Below are positions 35,661 through 45,291 of a stretch of 64,000 nt of DNA, in pieces. Positions within the stretch are counted from its first letter, which is position 1; the number at the start of each line of letters is the position of its first letter. Origin of the DNA: Pedobacter fastidiosus (GTDB lineage Bacteria; Bacteroidota; Bacteroidia; Sphingobacteriales; Sphingobacteriaceae); the NCBI RefSeq assembly GCF_014306625.1, contig NZ_JACRYL010000018.1, forward strand, positions 1-64,000. The letters are read 5' to 3'. Position numbers and translations under genes: made by a program. The notes under the pieces were generated by a model. The model searched no databases and was not told where the DNA came from. It saw only the letters and a program-made list of their open reading frames with translations.

Positions 35661-37220
35661 TTAGAATTTGGCAGCTTCCCCTTCTTTTGGCAGTGCTTTT
35701 TTAATAAACTCGCGAATGTGATTATTGGCTGTTTTAAGATCATCCTTACGGAGATACATCATGTGCCCACTGCGATAACCTTCCCAACTCATTCGATCTG
35801 CTAATTTTCCCGCAGCATCTAATTGCCACATGCTGTATTTTGCATTAAAATAATCGCAGGCACCATCGTAATAACCAGATTGAACTAAAAGATGCAGGTA
35901 AGGATTTTGCGCCATTGCCTGACGAAGATTATCGCCGGTTTTGTCGCCAGTATTATCCCAAGGGTAAACTGAGCCGAACATATTATACTTCAAATCTGTT
36001 TTATAATTCAGTTCATTTCTAATGTACATATTGATGGCTGGCGTAAAAGAATGTAACCAAGAGGTAAGCTCTGCGTTATAATCTGGTCCTTCGCCGGCGC
36101 TCATTTTATCGATACCACGGTAGCGAGAATCTAAACGGCCAACGGTAAAACCTTTATCTCGCAAAAGTTCTTTCCAGAAAAAATCTGTCGGAACGTTTAA
36201 GTTATAATCCAAAATTACCTTTTCTGATAGGCCAGAATAGCGAGCCATTTTAGTGGCAATGGCTTTCTTTTTATCGATACTTAGCATGCCACCTTGTGCA
36301 ATTGCAGGAATCAGTTCGTTAATGGTAAAGCTTTCCACTTCTGGCAACATTGCCGTTAAATCTTTGCTCTGCAAATCGGCAGGTAAAACTTTATGATACC
36401 ATGCGGTTGCAGCGAAATAAGGCAAACGTAAAGCTGCATCAACTGGGCCACTTCTTTCTATTCCCAATTCTGTTGGAGAGACCAAAACTACCCCGTTCAA
36501 ATACATCCATTGGCTGTTTTGTAACTCTAAAGCCAACCCGGAAACCCGGGTGGTTCCATAACTTTCGCCAATTAAGAATTTCGGCGATGCCCAGCGATTG
36601 TTTCTGGTAACGAAAGTATTAATCCATTCAGCCAAATATTTAATATCCGCACGAACGCCAAAAAATTTATTCGTTGGAATGTCTTTACTTACCGCTCTAG
36701 AATAACCTGTATTTACTGGATCGATGTACACGATATCGGCAACATCTAAAATAGAATAAGGGTTTTCTTTGTATCCATAAGGTTGAACAGGATAACCTTC
36801 ATCATCGATATTTAAAACTACTGGACCAGTATAGGCAATGTGCATCCAAACAGATGCCGAACCCGGACCACCGTTAAAAGAAATGACCAATGGCCTTTTT
36901 GCCTTATTTTGACCATCGCTACGCTCATAATAGGTGTAAAATAAACCCGCTATTGGTTTTCCATCTTCATCCCAAACAGGCAATGTTCCGGTAGTGGCTT
37001 TGTAGGGAATGGTTTTTCCATCAACCGTTACCGTATGGTTGGTAATTACCGAGCTTTCTACTTTAATGGCTCTTTCATTCCCTGTTGGTTTTGGTTCTTC
37101 TTTAACCGTTACTTCAGTTTTGGTTACGGTTTCTTTTGATGGATTTTTTCTTGGCCCTTGTTGTGCATGCGCAAAGAAACTTGCACACAAAAATGTGGTG
37201 AGTATAAGTTTAAATTTCAT
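35661..37220 (-). CDS. secreted S10-family serine carboxypeptidase
   Basis: 519 residues. Sec signal peptide (MKFKLILTTFLCASFFAHAQ), then a charged linker. The alpha/beta-hydrolase core has the oxyanion region FNGGPGSAS (about 115-123), nucleophile Ser220 in IGESYGTTR, an Asp in GYYDGACDY and His in SGHMMYLR near the C-terminus. It would trim peptides from the C-terminus in the periplasm or outside. It follows the DUF3472 gene but is separated by a terminator. Confidence 0.92.
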   Translation of the reverse strand: MKFKLILTTFLCASFFAHAQQGPRKNPSKETVTKTEVTVKEEPKPTGNERAIKVESSVITNHTVTVDGKTIPYKATTGTLPVWDEDGKPIAGLFYTYYERSDGQNKAKRPLVISFNGGPGSASVWMHIAYTGPVVLNIDDEGYPVQPYGYKENPYSILDVADIVYIDPVNTGYSRAVSKDIPTNKFFGVRADIKYLAEWINTFVTRNNRWASPKFLIGESYGTTRVSGLALELQNSQWMYLNGVVLVSPTELGIERSGPVDAALRLPYFAATAWYHKVLPADLQSKDLTAMLPEVESFTINELIPAIAQGGMLSIDKKKAIATKMARYSGLSEKVILDYNLNVPTDFFWKELLRDKGFTVGRLDSRYRGIDKMSAGEGPDYNAELTSWLHSFTPAINMYIRNELNYKTDLKYNMFGSVYPWDNTGDKTGDNLRQAMAQNPYLHLLVQSGYYDGACDYFNAKYSMWQLDAAGKLADRMSWEGYRSGHMMYLRKDDLKTANNHIREFIKKALPKEGEAAKF

Positions 37221-37292
37221 GAATGTTGGTTTGGTTCCTAAATATCAAATTAAAGGACGGCTAATCAAAAAACCGATTAAAATTGTTACCAT

Positions 37293-37319
37293 AAAAAAGC
37301 CTCAAATTTCTTTGAGGCT
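37293..37319 (-). terminator. terminator overlapping the DUF3472 stop codon
   Basis: On the minus strand AGCCTCAAA-GAAA-TTTGAGGCT-TTTTTT. The stop codon TGA at 37304-37302 lies inside the 3' arm, so the last six sense codons form the 5' half of the hairpin. Confidence 0.88.
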
Positions 37320-38432
37320 CGGTTTCATTAGGGTTTTAATTCCCTGAGGATAGTCGTTTTTATTGGAGTTGTTTGTCCAAAAATATCGGTAAGCTGTAAT
37401 GTAGTAATCTTGACTTTTGAGATGAAGGTTACTTACTGCAATTCCGACCATGTTTAAATCGGGATCTGTACCGTTTAGCGTTGCAATGGGTTTGCCAGAT
37501 TTTTGCTTGTTATCGTAAATATTTACCGCATAACTTAACTGTGGCGTAGCGGTATTAAGGATGCTCCAGTTTACAAATATCTTCTTTTGCGTATGATCAT
37601 AATAACTGGATAAATCGTAAATGGATGGTGCCTGAACAATTTCTGGTTGATTTGATTTTTCTTTAACAGGAAAAGAATAACGTGATGGACCAATCTCTGT
37701 TCCGCAAGAAGTAAGCTTAACGCCCCCCTCTTGAGCTTCGGCTTTCCAGGAACCAACTCCAGCTTCGGCAATTAAGGTATCTGGATGGAGCCAATTATTT
37801 TGATCGCCCAACATCCAATAAGATTTATAAACTGCCGTTCTTGATTTTTTAGAATCATCCGCAAAGTTTTCCAAAAAGCTTCCTAAATCTCCATGCAACA
37901 TGGCTTTAGCTTCAGGCACAACAAAAGTTACATAATGCTTATAGGTTTTTGCGGTATGGTCGTAAATCCAGTATCCCACATTCGTGGTAGAATCATTTAC
38001 AGACCAACGGCGAATAATATTGGTGTACCATTGATCTGGTTTCCAGTTAAAATCGGCATGAGAATGTAAACCAGTTCCTTCACCACCAAAACCACCAACA
38101 AAGGTTAAGGGATCTTTATAGGTTGCGGTAATCTGAATCTTGTTCGGGAAATCCCAGATGGAAAATATATTATTGGTAAAGCGTTTTTCGTTATCACCGG
38201 CTTTTTGAATACCACAATAACCACCACTTTTACCTATCCCAAATTGAACGCTACAAGCATAAGTATAGGGTGCTAGTCCGGCTGTTGGAAACATAACATC
38301 GGCCATCATAAGTTCTGCGTTTTGCTTAGCCAAACCTTTGGTTTTAACATATGGCCCCCATTTCGGACAACTTTGCTGAGCAAATGAAATAGTGGTTAAC
38401 AGGATGAATAAAGAAGTTAGGAATGATTTCAT
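37302..38432 (-). CDS. secreted DUF3472 protein
   Basis: 376 residues from ATG 38432. Signal peptide MKSFLTSLFILLTTISFAQ; beta-rich DUF3472 domain about 25-240 (YCGIQKAG, IFSIWDFP, GEGTGLHSHADFNWKPDQWY). This domain is thought to bind or act on glycans, but no reaction is established. A further beta domain follows to the C-terminus (about 260-376). The frame extends to 38474, but that stretch is the terminator of the upstream operon, so the later start is favoured. Confidence 0.82.
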   Translation of the reverse strand: MKSFLTSLFILLTTISFAQQSCPKWGPYVKTKGLAKQNAELMMADVMFPTAGLAPYTYACSVQFGIGKSGGYCGIQKAGDNEKRFTNNIFSIWDFPNKIQITATYKDPLTFVGGFGGEGTGLHSHADFNWKPDQWYTNIIRRWSVNDSTTNVGYWIYDHTAKTYKHYVTFVVPEAKAMLHGDLGSFLENFADDSKKSRTAVYKSYWMLGDQNNWLHPDTLIAEAGVGSWKAEAQEGGVKLTSCGTEIGPSRYSFPVKEKSNQPEIVQAPSIYDLSSYYDHTQKKIFVNWSILNTATPQLSYAVNIYDNKQKSGKPIATLNGTDPDLNMVGIAVSNLHLKSQDYYITAYRYFWTNNSNKNDYPQGIKTLMKPSLKEI

Positions 38433-38446
38433 TTGGATGTTTATTA

Positions 38447-38480
38447 AAAAAGATGGCTTGTCTCGACAAGCCATCTTTTT
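38447..38480 (-). terminator. terminator of the susC-susD-fasciclin-DUF5007 operon
   Basis: A 16-bp stem AAAAAGATGGCTTGTC / GACAAGCCATCTTTTT begins two bases past the stop at 38483 and ends in T's on the minus strand. Confidence 0.93.
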
Positions 38481-38482
38481 GG

Positions 38483-39544
38483 TTATTTTTTGGTGGCTGC
38501 TAAAATAATCTCGTAGATGTATTTTCCTGGCCTATTTATCCTGGTGTTAAACCTAACATTCAGTTTTACTGGTCTTTTGTTCCAAGTACCATAAGGCAAT
38601 TGGCTTGGTGGATTCCAGTTTGTAGCGCTAGCCGTATCAATAGAAGCAATGTTGTTGGCATTTATTCTATAATAGCAGTTTATACCGTTACTCTGACTAT
38701 CCCAGTAAAGCGCCGGAAAAGGACTTGTCGCGTAATCGTATAAAACAGCTGTATCGGTAACGGTAGTTTTGTACGCAAATGTGCCTAAGGTTTTTAAGTA
38801 GGTATTTCCACTTGGTCTTTGTTTGTATTCAGATGGTGCAAATAAAGCGCCGTTTTTATCTTTGAATTTCAGCACAACCTGATTTGGTGAATCTGCAACA
38901 CGTCTAATTTTTAACCAGGCCGTTGTTGATCTTCCCACTGCTGCATTAATCCAATCTGCATCGTAAGCAAATCGGATTGCGGTTTCGCTATTGGCTTCAA
39001 CAGCCAAAGAATATGGCGCATTAATATATTCGTATTCTACTTGCGGTGCTAAAATAATAGTACAAATTCCATTATAAGTTTTTGTTCCGTTGGGGTTTTT
39101 AACCTGAATATCGAGTAAATACTCCCCTGGAGGAATGTTATTACTTCCTTCGTTAAACACCATTTGACCGCTTACTGGAGTAACCTCAAAAGGTGTTTTT
39201 TTAACTCGCGTTCTTTTGGCGTTAATAAGTGCCAAAGTTGTATCGGTACGTGGATCGAAGGGCAACTTCCAAATGTCCAGTTCATATTCCTTAAAAAACT
39301 CTTCAGCTCTTTTTCCAGTATCCTTATGCCTAACATTAAGCAGGGTTACCTCAAAAGGCGGTGTCGATGCATCAGGAATTAATCCCTGAGAAAGATAAAA
39401 TGATCCTGCATTTACCCTTAAAGGGTTTGATGAATAACGTAAGTAATCACTTAAAAAACCTTCTTTTACTTTTTTACAAGCATTAAAGGTTATTGCTGCA
39501 ATAATTAGGCAAAGTATGCCTCCGAATAAATATATCTTTTTCAT
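38483..39544 (-). CDS. surface lipoprotein, DUF5007-like
   Basis: 353 residues. Lipobox FNAC (Cys22) followed by KK marks a lipoprotein. Beta-rich throughout, with an N-terminal segment YLRYSSNPLRVNAGSFYLSQG that I associate with DUF5007 proteins of Bacteroidota glycan loci; I am only moderately sure of the family name. As last gene of a susCD operon it is probably a surface glycan-binding or accessory protein. Confidence 0.7.
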   Translation of the reverse strand: MKKIYLFGGILCLIIAAITFNACKKVKEGFLSDYLRYSSNPLRVNAGSFYLSQGLIPDASTPPFEVTLLNVRHKDTGKRAEEFFKEYELDIWKLPFDPRTDTTLALINAKRTRVKKTPFEVTPVSGQMVFNEGSNNIPPGEYLLDIQVKNPNGTKTYNGICTIILAPQVEYEYINAPYSLAVEANSETAIRFAYDADWINAAVGRSTTAWLKIRRVADSPNQVVLKFKDKNGALFAPSEYKQRPSGNTYLKTLGTFAYKTTVTDTAVLYDYATSPFPALYWDSQSNGINCYYRINANNIASIDTASATNWNPPSQLPYGTWNKRPVKLNVRFNTRINRPGKYIYEIILAATKK

Positions 39545-39555
39545 AAAATATTGCT

Positions 39556-40257
39556 TTAAAAATCTTTTACTTTAAATGTCCATGGATGTGAATTGCTCAA
39601 AACATGCACAATTCCGTTTGTTGTTTCAATGCCTGAGGTTTGGCAAACTGCACTTCTATCGAGCAAACTTTCATCGCCGCTAGGATCTTCCATCTGTCCG
39701 TTTACCAAAACATCTCTCTGGCCAATTACTCTTGTAAAATAAACCAATCGGGCGTCGGATGTAATAATTCCATCAACCAAATAGCCTGAAGTTTTTGTAT
39801 AAGAAATTACAAAGCTCTCTGTTGGAGATACCACAGGGTGATAAATCTGCCCTTCTTCGGTAAGCTGATTATAAGATATTTTTCCTTTGAAAACATAGAT
39901 GCCCAACGAATCTCTAAGCTTTGCCGGACTGAAATATTTGAACAAAGAATCTAATGTATATTTTTTGTTCTCATCAATTTGGCGAGCTTCATCGCGTTTA
40001 ATGTTTAAAAAGTTATTAATAGAATAATTATTGGGAACAAAGAAAGTTACATCACCATTGATGATGTCTTTTAAACCCGCTTTATCTATAACCATTAAAG
40101 TGGTATCAAAAACCTTTCTTGGGTGCGATTTTAAAAAATCGTAGGTATTGAAATTAACCTTCGGGTTGCTTAAACCTCCATCAATAATTCCGTTTCCTTT
40201 TTTACAGCTGATGAACACAATCATGGCTGCAAAAACTATAAATATATATTTTTTCAT
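39556..40257 (-). CDS. fasciclin-domain lipoprotein
   Basis: 233 residues. Lipobox FISC (Cys18) then KK. One fasciclin (FAS1)-like domain, about 35-225: DVTFFVPNNYSINNF near the start and GIVHVLSNSHPW near the end, matching the F-A-P-N and NG-x-x-H-x-x elements of FAS1. Such domains mediate adhesion or protein interaction at the surface. Eleven bases separate it from each neighbour. Confidence 0.85.
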   Translation of the reverse strand: MKKYIFIVFAAMIVFISCKKGNGIIDGGLSNPKVNFNTYDFLKSHPRKVFDTTLMVIDKAGLKDIINGDVTFFVPNNYSINNFLNIKRDEARQIDENKKYTLDSLFKYFSPAKLRDSLGIYVFKGKISYNQLTEEGQIYHPVVSPTESFVISYTKTSGYLVDGIITSDARLVYFTRVIGQRDVLVNGQMEDPSGDESLLDRSAVCQTSGIETTNGIVHVLSNSHPWTFKVKDF

Positions 40258-40268
40258 GTGATGTCTTT

Positions 40269-41723
40269 TTAGTATTTACCTTTCCAGAATTCTGTTTGAT
40301 TGATGAGGTTGTTATTCTGAAGAATGCTGTTTGCAATTGGCCATCTCCAACCTTTCAGCGTTTTACGCGCATCCGTCATCCAAACAGGACTTCGGTTCAT
40401 CCTCACGCCATCGAAGAAATTCTGACCCTCACCTGCAAGTTCTCTAATCCGCTCATTCATAATTTCTACTTTAAGCAAATTTCCAACTAAAGCAGTTCCT
40501 GTTGTATTTGCTCTCCCCCTTACTACATTAATTGCTGTTTGTGCTTCTGGATCTCGAGTTAATGCATTAAGTGCTTCTGCTTTTAACAAGTACATATCTG
40601 CTAACCTGTAGATGATTAAGTTGCTTTCTATATAAGGCTCAGTAGCCGTTTTATATCCAACATCGCTATATTTAATTAAGAGATCAATATCTGCGCTACT
40701 GCTATATCCATAAAATTTATCCAATCTAACATCTGCCTTATTAGGATAAATATTAAACAGATAATCAGAGTTTACATAGAACAAAGGTTTACTAAAGCGA
40801 TCTGTAATATAAGGTTCCATCAAAGTTTGAAACCCGATTCCGTCACTGAAATATGCTTCTTTATTGGCATTAGAAGATGGAATTACAAAGATGTTTTCTT
40901 TTGAGTTGGTATTTTTAAATGGCATTCTGATGTTATCAGCCGTTTCTAAACCGTAAGTATCAACTTTATTAATAATAGAATCCGTATAAACCAAAGTTTT
41001 CGCATAATCATGGCGCCAAGCCGTAACGTGTGCAAGTAAACCTAGTGCTGCTCCTTTGTTCGCTCTGGTTCTTTGATATTGAGCTGTGCCCTCAAATGTC
41101 ATTAATGCTGATGCCTTTGTGGCATCACTAATCACCTGACTTGTAACCGTTTCTTCTGGAGATTGAGCCAAAAGTTTAATTTGTTCTGCCGTATATATTG
41201 GGTCGTTTTGTACAGGAACTTCTCCCCAAACGCGAGCCATGTAGAAATAGCAAAGTCCGCGTAAAAAGTAAGCCTCTCCAATTAGGTAGTTTTTAGCTTT
41301 AATCCCTCCCGAAAAAGAGGCAGTAGGAATTGCCGGAACTTTATCAATTACCAAATTACATACATTGATAACTTTATACCAGTTTGTCCAAGTGTGTGCT
41401 CCTCCCTCACGATAGTAAACGGCGTTTAATCCTCCATTTACGTAAGGACCCTGCATGTTTGTATCATCAGTTTGAAATTCTCCTTGAGGCAAATCACCCC
41501 AAATAAAGAAAGTATTATCGGTGTACAAACTGGTTCTTAATAATCCGTATGCACCACTTATTGCACCTTGGGCATCCGCTTCAGTTTTCCAAAACTTATC
41601 ATCGTAAGTTGCATTGTCCAATTCGTTATCTAATGCCTTTTTGCAAGATGGAGCTATTAATATAATTAGAAGTGTTGCAATCATTAGCAAACTACTTCTT
41701 GTTTTTTTGTTATTCGTTTTCAT
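40269..41723 (-). CDS. SusD/RagB family outer-membrane lipoprotein
   Basis: 484 residues. Lipobox APSC with KK after the Cys. TPR-rich SusD fold: AYFLRGLCYFYMARVWGEVP is the diagnostic helix, with RLADMYLLKAEALNAL and a C-terminal GEGQNFFDGVRMNR region. It caps the barrel of the SusC partner encoded directly upstream and delivers a glycan or peptide ligand. The ligand cannot be named. Confidence 0.95.
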   Translation of the reverse strand: MKTNNKKTRSSLLMIATLLIILIAPSCKKALDNELDNATYDDKFWKTEADAQGAISGAYGLLRTSLYTDNTFFIWGDLPQGEFQTDDTNMQGPYVNGGLNAVYYREGGAHTWTNWYKVINVCNLVIDKVPAIPTASFSGGIKAKNYLIGEAYFLRGLCYFYMARVWGEVPVQNDPIYTAEQIKLLAQSPEETVTSQVISDATKASALMTFEGTAQYQRTRANKGAALGLLAHVTAWRHDYAKTLVYTDSIINKVDTYGLETADNIRMPFKNTNSKENIFVIPSSNANKEAYFSDGIGFQTLMEPYITDRFSKPLFYVNSDYLFNIYPNKADVRLDKFYGYSSSADIDLLIKYSDVGYKTATEPYIESNLIIYRLADMYLLKAEALNALTRDPEAQTAINVVRGRANTTGTALVGNLLKVEIMNERIRELAGEGQNFFDGVRMNRSPVWMTDARKTLKGWRWPIANSILQNNNLINQTEFWKGKY

Positions 41724-41734
41724 CTGCTTAATTT

Positions 41735-44700
41735 TTAAAATTCTACCTGAAGACCAAATGTGTATTTCTTAGGAATTGGGTATCCATCACCGAAATCGTA
41801 ACCTTGAGCATTTACCGCCTCAGCATCTATGCCCGAAAACTTTTGGAACATTACAAGGTTATCTGCCATGGCATAAAGTTTAATCCTGTTAAGCTTCATT
41901 TTTTTCATGAAAGAGAAATTTTGCGGTGTAAAATCGTAGCCTAAGTTTACATTCTTGATTCTTACATACCATCCTGGTTCTACATAGAAAGTTTGCTCTG
42001 CCCTAAACACATACAAACCAGCGAAAGGATTTAAAGCCGGAAAAGTTGCATTATCTCCTGCCTGTCTCCAATAATTATATTGTTCGTAATCTCCGATTGA
42101 TGCTCTTGCCAAATCTTCTGGGTTACCGTAAAATAATCCATTTGATAATCGCTGTGCCAATGTGCTGTTTACAATTGTTCTACCCAATGTAAACGTGGTG
42201 AAAACTGATAACGAGAAGTTTTTATATCTGAAAGCATTGTTGATACCACCTGTTGCTTTTGGGTTTGGATTACCATAAAAGGTAACATCGTTTTCGCCAT
42301 TGTTATCCGATATTTTATAATCACCTGTAATGTCTCTCCATTTCGGCATTCCCAAAATTAAAGTTCCCCATTTGGTAGCCCCAACCTGACCGGTATATGG
42401 ATTGACCAATAAATCGCTAATCGAATTGATTACGCCATCGGTAATGTACATTTGATACATATTTAAGGGTTTGCCTACCACATAAATAGTTCCGTTACTG
42501 TATAAATCTCGGTTTCCGTTGGGAAGTGCCGTTACCATATTTTTATTGAACGAAATATTGATTGATGGACTCCATTGAAAAGCCGATTCTGGTTTGAAAA
42601 CACGACCAGTAAGCTGAAGTTCTAATCCAGAGTTTCTAACCCCCGCAGCGTTACTTAAGGATGCACTATAACCTGATGTTTCTGGAACCAATACTTTAAG
42701 CATTTGGCCAGTCGTATTTCTTACATAAGCATCGGCGGTTAAAGTTAAGCGACGTTTAAAAAACTCTAAATCCAAACCGATATTGGTTTGAGCCGATTCT
42801 TCCCAAGTTAGATTGTTGTTGGTTAATTTATTAAAGTTTGGATAAATAACCGGAACGCCATTATATGTTCCTGCGCTACTTCCTGCATATCCGGCTGCGC
42901 CTAGAGAAAAGCTGTTGTACCGATCATTATCACCGATACTTGCTTCATCTCCACTTAAGCCCCAACTAAATCTAACTTTAGCTAAATCTATCCATGAAAT
43001 ATTTTTCATGAAGTTTTCTTCCGTTGCAATCCACGCTGCAGAGAAAGATGGAAATACTGCCCATCTGTTATCACGACCAAATCTCGAAGATGCATCAGCT
43101 CTGATGTACGAATCGAAAAGGTATTTCTCTTTATAATCGTAATGTGCACTTCCAAAAAATGAAAGTTTTGCATAAGTAGAATGATCAGATCCGCCAGATA
43201 AATCGCCTTGCGCCACACCGGATACAACCTTAATATTATCATTCGGAATACCTTCGCCAGCAACAGATAAGGATTGATTATCTCGTTTTTCGAAAGCTTG
43301 TCCAGCTAAGAAATTTAAATTGTGTGTTTCATTTATGCTGAAATTATACAGCACCGTATTGGTGAGTAAATATTTTAAGCCTTCGCTAAAACCAGAATAG
43401 GCATAAGCTCTGCCGTTATATTCGCTCCGTGCCGGACTAAAGAAATCTCTTTTGGATGAACTGTAATTAATTGCACCTTCCGTATTAAAAGAAAGATTTT
43501 TAAGAATATTGTATGTTAATTTAGTTACTGCGCTTACGTTATTATCTGCGTTATTATTTCGAACAGATTCATACGGTGCTTCGATGTCTGCTCTATCCTG
43601 ATCGGATAAATAGAATAATGAAGAGGGCATACTAATCGGACTAATTTTAAAAGCATTTCGATAACCTTGCTCCTCGGGTCTAACTCTACCCACCAATCTA
43701 ATTCCTCTACTTAATCTTAAGGAAGTTTGCATCTGGAATTTTTCGCTAAAGTTTGCACCTAAATTCGCATTAATGGAGTAGCGCTCATATCCTGTTGCCT
43801 TAATGATACCCTTTTCATCGTAATGGCCAACACCCACTCTGTAATTGAATTTTTCACTTCCTCCAGAAACGGCTAAATCTTGGTTAGAAACTGCCCCGCT
43901 CTGATAAAATAAATCTTGCCAATTGTTATTGTTATTGAATGATGGATTCAAACTATCCGTTAACATAATTGGAACGTTATTTCTAATCTGAGTTCCATTT
44001 CCATAATGGTAAATCAGATCTAATTTTCTTCTCCGTTCCTCAGCACCGATTACGGTTTCCAAATAGTTTGGCTGGTTAACCATTCCGTAGTAAGTATTGA
44101 AACTTACTTTTGGAACGCCAGAAATACCTCTTTTAGTTCTGATTAAAATTACGCCATTTGCACCTCTAGAACCGTAAATAGCGGCTGCCGATGCATCTTT
44201 TAATACATCGATAGATTCTACATCATTCGGATTTAAAGAAGTTAGAAAGTTAGTTCCTGTTTGGGTAAAAGCCTGTACCTCATCTTCAGAAACTGGCAAA
44301 CCATCAATAACATACAATGGATTACTAAAAGCTCTATCGCCATCAAACTCTCCGGCCGACATGATTCTGGTGTTTCCACGAACCATTAATGAGGTACTTA
44401 CCCCAGGCTGACCTGTAAAATTTTGAACATTTACCCCGGGAAGCTTTCCTTGCAAAAGAACATCAACACTTGCTGCCGGAAGGTTTTCTATATCCTTACT
44501 GGTTATAGATGCTAATGCTGCAGTTGAGTTTCTTCGCTTAACCTGTTGGTAACCCACAACAACAACATCAGTTAAAGATTGTTGATCAGGATTAAGGTTA
44601 ACATTAATATTTGTACGGCCATTTACCTGAACTTCCTTTAGCTTATAACCTACATAGCTAAAAGTTAAAGTAGCATCGGTAGCGGCGGTAATGCTGTAAC

Positions 44701-44884
44701 GCCCATTTGCATCGGTACTTACCGCTGTGGTAGCATTTTTAATTTTTACCGATACGCCGGGTAACGATTGGCCATCGTCTGCGCCTTTTACCACCCCGGT
44801 AATTTTTAACTGCGCCGATACCGAAGTAACAACGAGTAGAAAAACGGCGAGTAAACCAATTTTTCTTGTGTAAAATTTAATCAT
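41735..44884 (-). CDS. SusC/RagA TonB-dependent outer-membrane transporter
   Basis: 1049 residues. Signal peptide (ending SVSAQ), carboxypeptidase-regulatory-like beta domain about 28-105 (GVVKGADDGQSLPGVSVKI), plug domain about 115-240 with DVVVVGYQQVKRR, NPLYVIDGLPV and ASAAAIYGSRGANGVILIRTKRG, then the 22-strand barrel to the C-terminal FGLQVEF. There is no STN domain, so it is not the FecR type. Two CAAACGTTTG palindromes upstream suggest LacI-family control. Confidence 0.96.
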   Translation of the reverse strand: MIKFYTRKIGLLAVFLLVVTSVSAQLKITGVVKGADDGQSLPGVSVKIKNATTAVSTDANGRYSITAATDATLTFSYVGYKLKEVQVNGRTNINVNLNPDQQSLTDVVVVGYQQVKRRNSTAALASITSKDIENLPAASVDVLLQGKLPGVNVQNFTGQPGVSTSLMVRGNTRIMSAGEFDGDRAFSNPLYVIDGLPVSEDEVQAFTQTGTNFLTSLNPNDVESIDVLKDASAAAIYGSRGANGVILIRTKRGISGVPKVSFNTYYGMVNQPNYLETVIGAEERRRKLDLIYHYGNGTQIRNNVPIMLTDSLNPSFNNNNNWQDLFYQSGAVSNQDLAVSGGSEKFNYRVGVGHYDEKGIIKATGYERYSINANLGANFSEKFQMQTSLRLSRGIRLVGRVRPEEQGYRNAFKISPISMPSSLFYLSDQDRADIEAPYESVRNNNADNNVSAVTKLTYNILKNLSFNTEGAINYSSSKRDFFSPARSEYNGRAYAYSGFSEGLKYLLTNTVLYNFSINETHNLNFLAGQAFEKRDNQSLSVAGEGIPNDNIKVVSGVAQGDLSGGSDHSTYAKLSFFGSAHYDYKEKYLFDSYIRADASSRFGRDNRWAVFPSFSAAWIATEENFMKNISWIDLAKVRFSWGLSGDEASIGDNDRYNSFSLGAAGYAGSSAGTYNGVPVIYPNFNKLTNNNLTWEESAQTNIGLDLEFFKRRLTLTADAYVRNTTGQMLKVLVPETSGYSASLSNAAGVRNSGLELQLTGRVFKPESAFQWSPSINISFNKNMVTALPNGNRDLYSNGTIYVVGKPLNMYQMYITDGVINSISDLLVNPYTGQVGATKWGTLILGMPKWRDITGDYKISDNNGENDVTFYGNPNPKATGGINNAFRYKNFSLSVFTTFTLGRTIVNSTLAQRLSNGLFYGNPEDLARASIGDYEQYNYWRQAGDNATFPALNPFAGLYVFRAEQTFYVEPGWYVRIKNVNLGYDFTPQNFSFMKKMKLNRIKLYAMADNLVMFQKFSGIDAEAVNAQGYDFGDGYPIPKKYTFGLQVEF

Positions 44885-45028
44885 AAAAATATTTATTTAG
44901 TTGAGATTAGGTTGCTTGTCTGAAATCGGTTATTAATGTTAGTTGTTCCAATCACTTAGGGATGATCGTGGTTGTTTGTCACCTAAAGGTAATGGTAACA
45001 GAAGCAGATTTTTCATCAAATCATTGCG

Positions 45029-45038
45029 CAAACGTTTG
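45029..45038. promoter_or_regulatory. LacI-family operator-like palindrome, proximal
   Basis: CAAACGTTTG with the central CG typical of LacI/GalR-family sites, 145 bases upstream of the susC ATG. An identical site is at 45187-45196. Confidence 0.55.
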
Positions 45039-45186
45039 ACTAAAGAGATTTCAAAAACCCTATTAAAACAAGGCAAACAACACATTAACAGCTAATTAAT
45101 ATTGAATTTTGAAAGATATTTAAGAGAAAGAAGCAACTGCCAAGTCAGTTTAAAGCTAAGGCTTGAAATAGCCATAAATTACAGCA

Positions 45187-45196
45187 CAAACGTTTG
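45187..45196. promoter_or_regulatory. LacI-family operator-like palindrome, distal
   Basis: CAAACGTTTG again, extended to ACAAACGTTTGT, 158 bases from the first copy (15 helical turns at 10.5 bp). The rest of the 44885-45291 gap shows no gene. Confidence 0.55.
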
Positions 45197-45231
45197 TTTA
45201 AATTGATAATGGCCACATCATATTTGCTGTA

Positions 45232-45267
45232 AAAGCAAAAAGCCGACATTGCTTTCGCAATGCCGGC
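45232..45267 (-). terminator. terminator of the sigma/FecR-controlled susCD pair
   Basis: On the minus strand GCCGGCATTGC pairs with GCAATGTCGGC (one mismatch) around GAAA and runs into T's, 24 bases after the SusD-like stop. Confidence 0.88.
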
Positions 45268-45291
45268 CTTACCTAATAATTTTTATTTTAT

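Noticed and set aside
38433-38474. Upstream start of the DUF3472 gene
   Set aside because: These codons form the terminator of the preceding operon, and the signal peptide starts at 38432.
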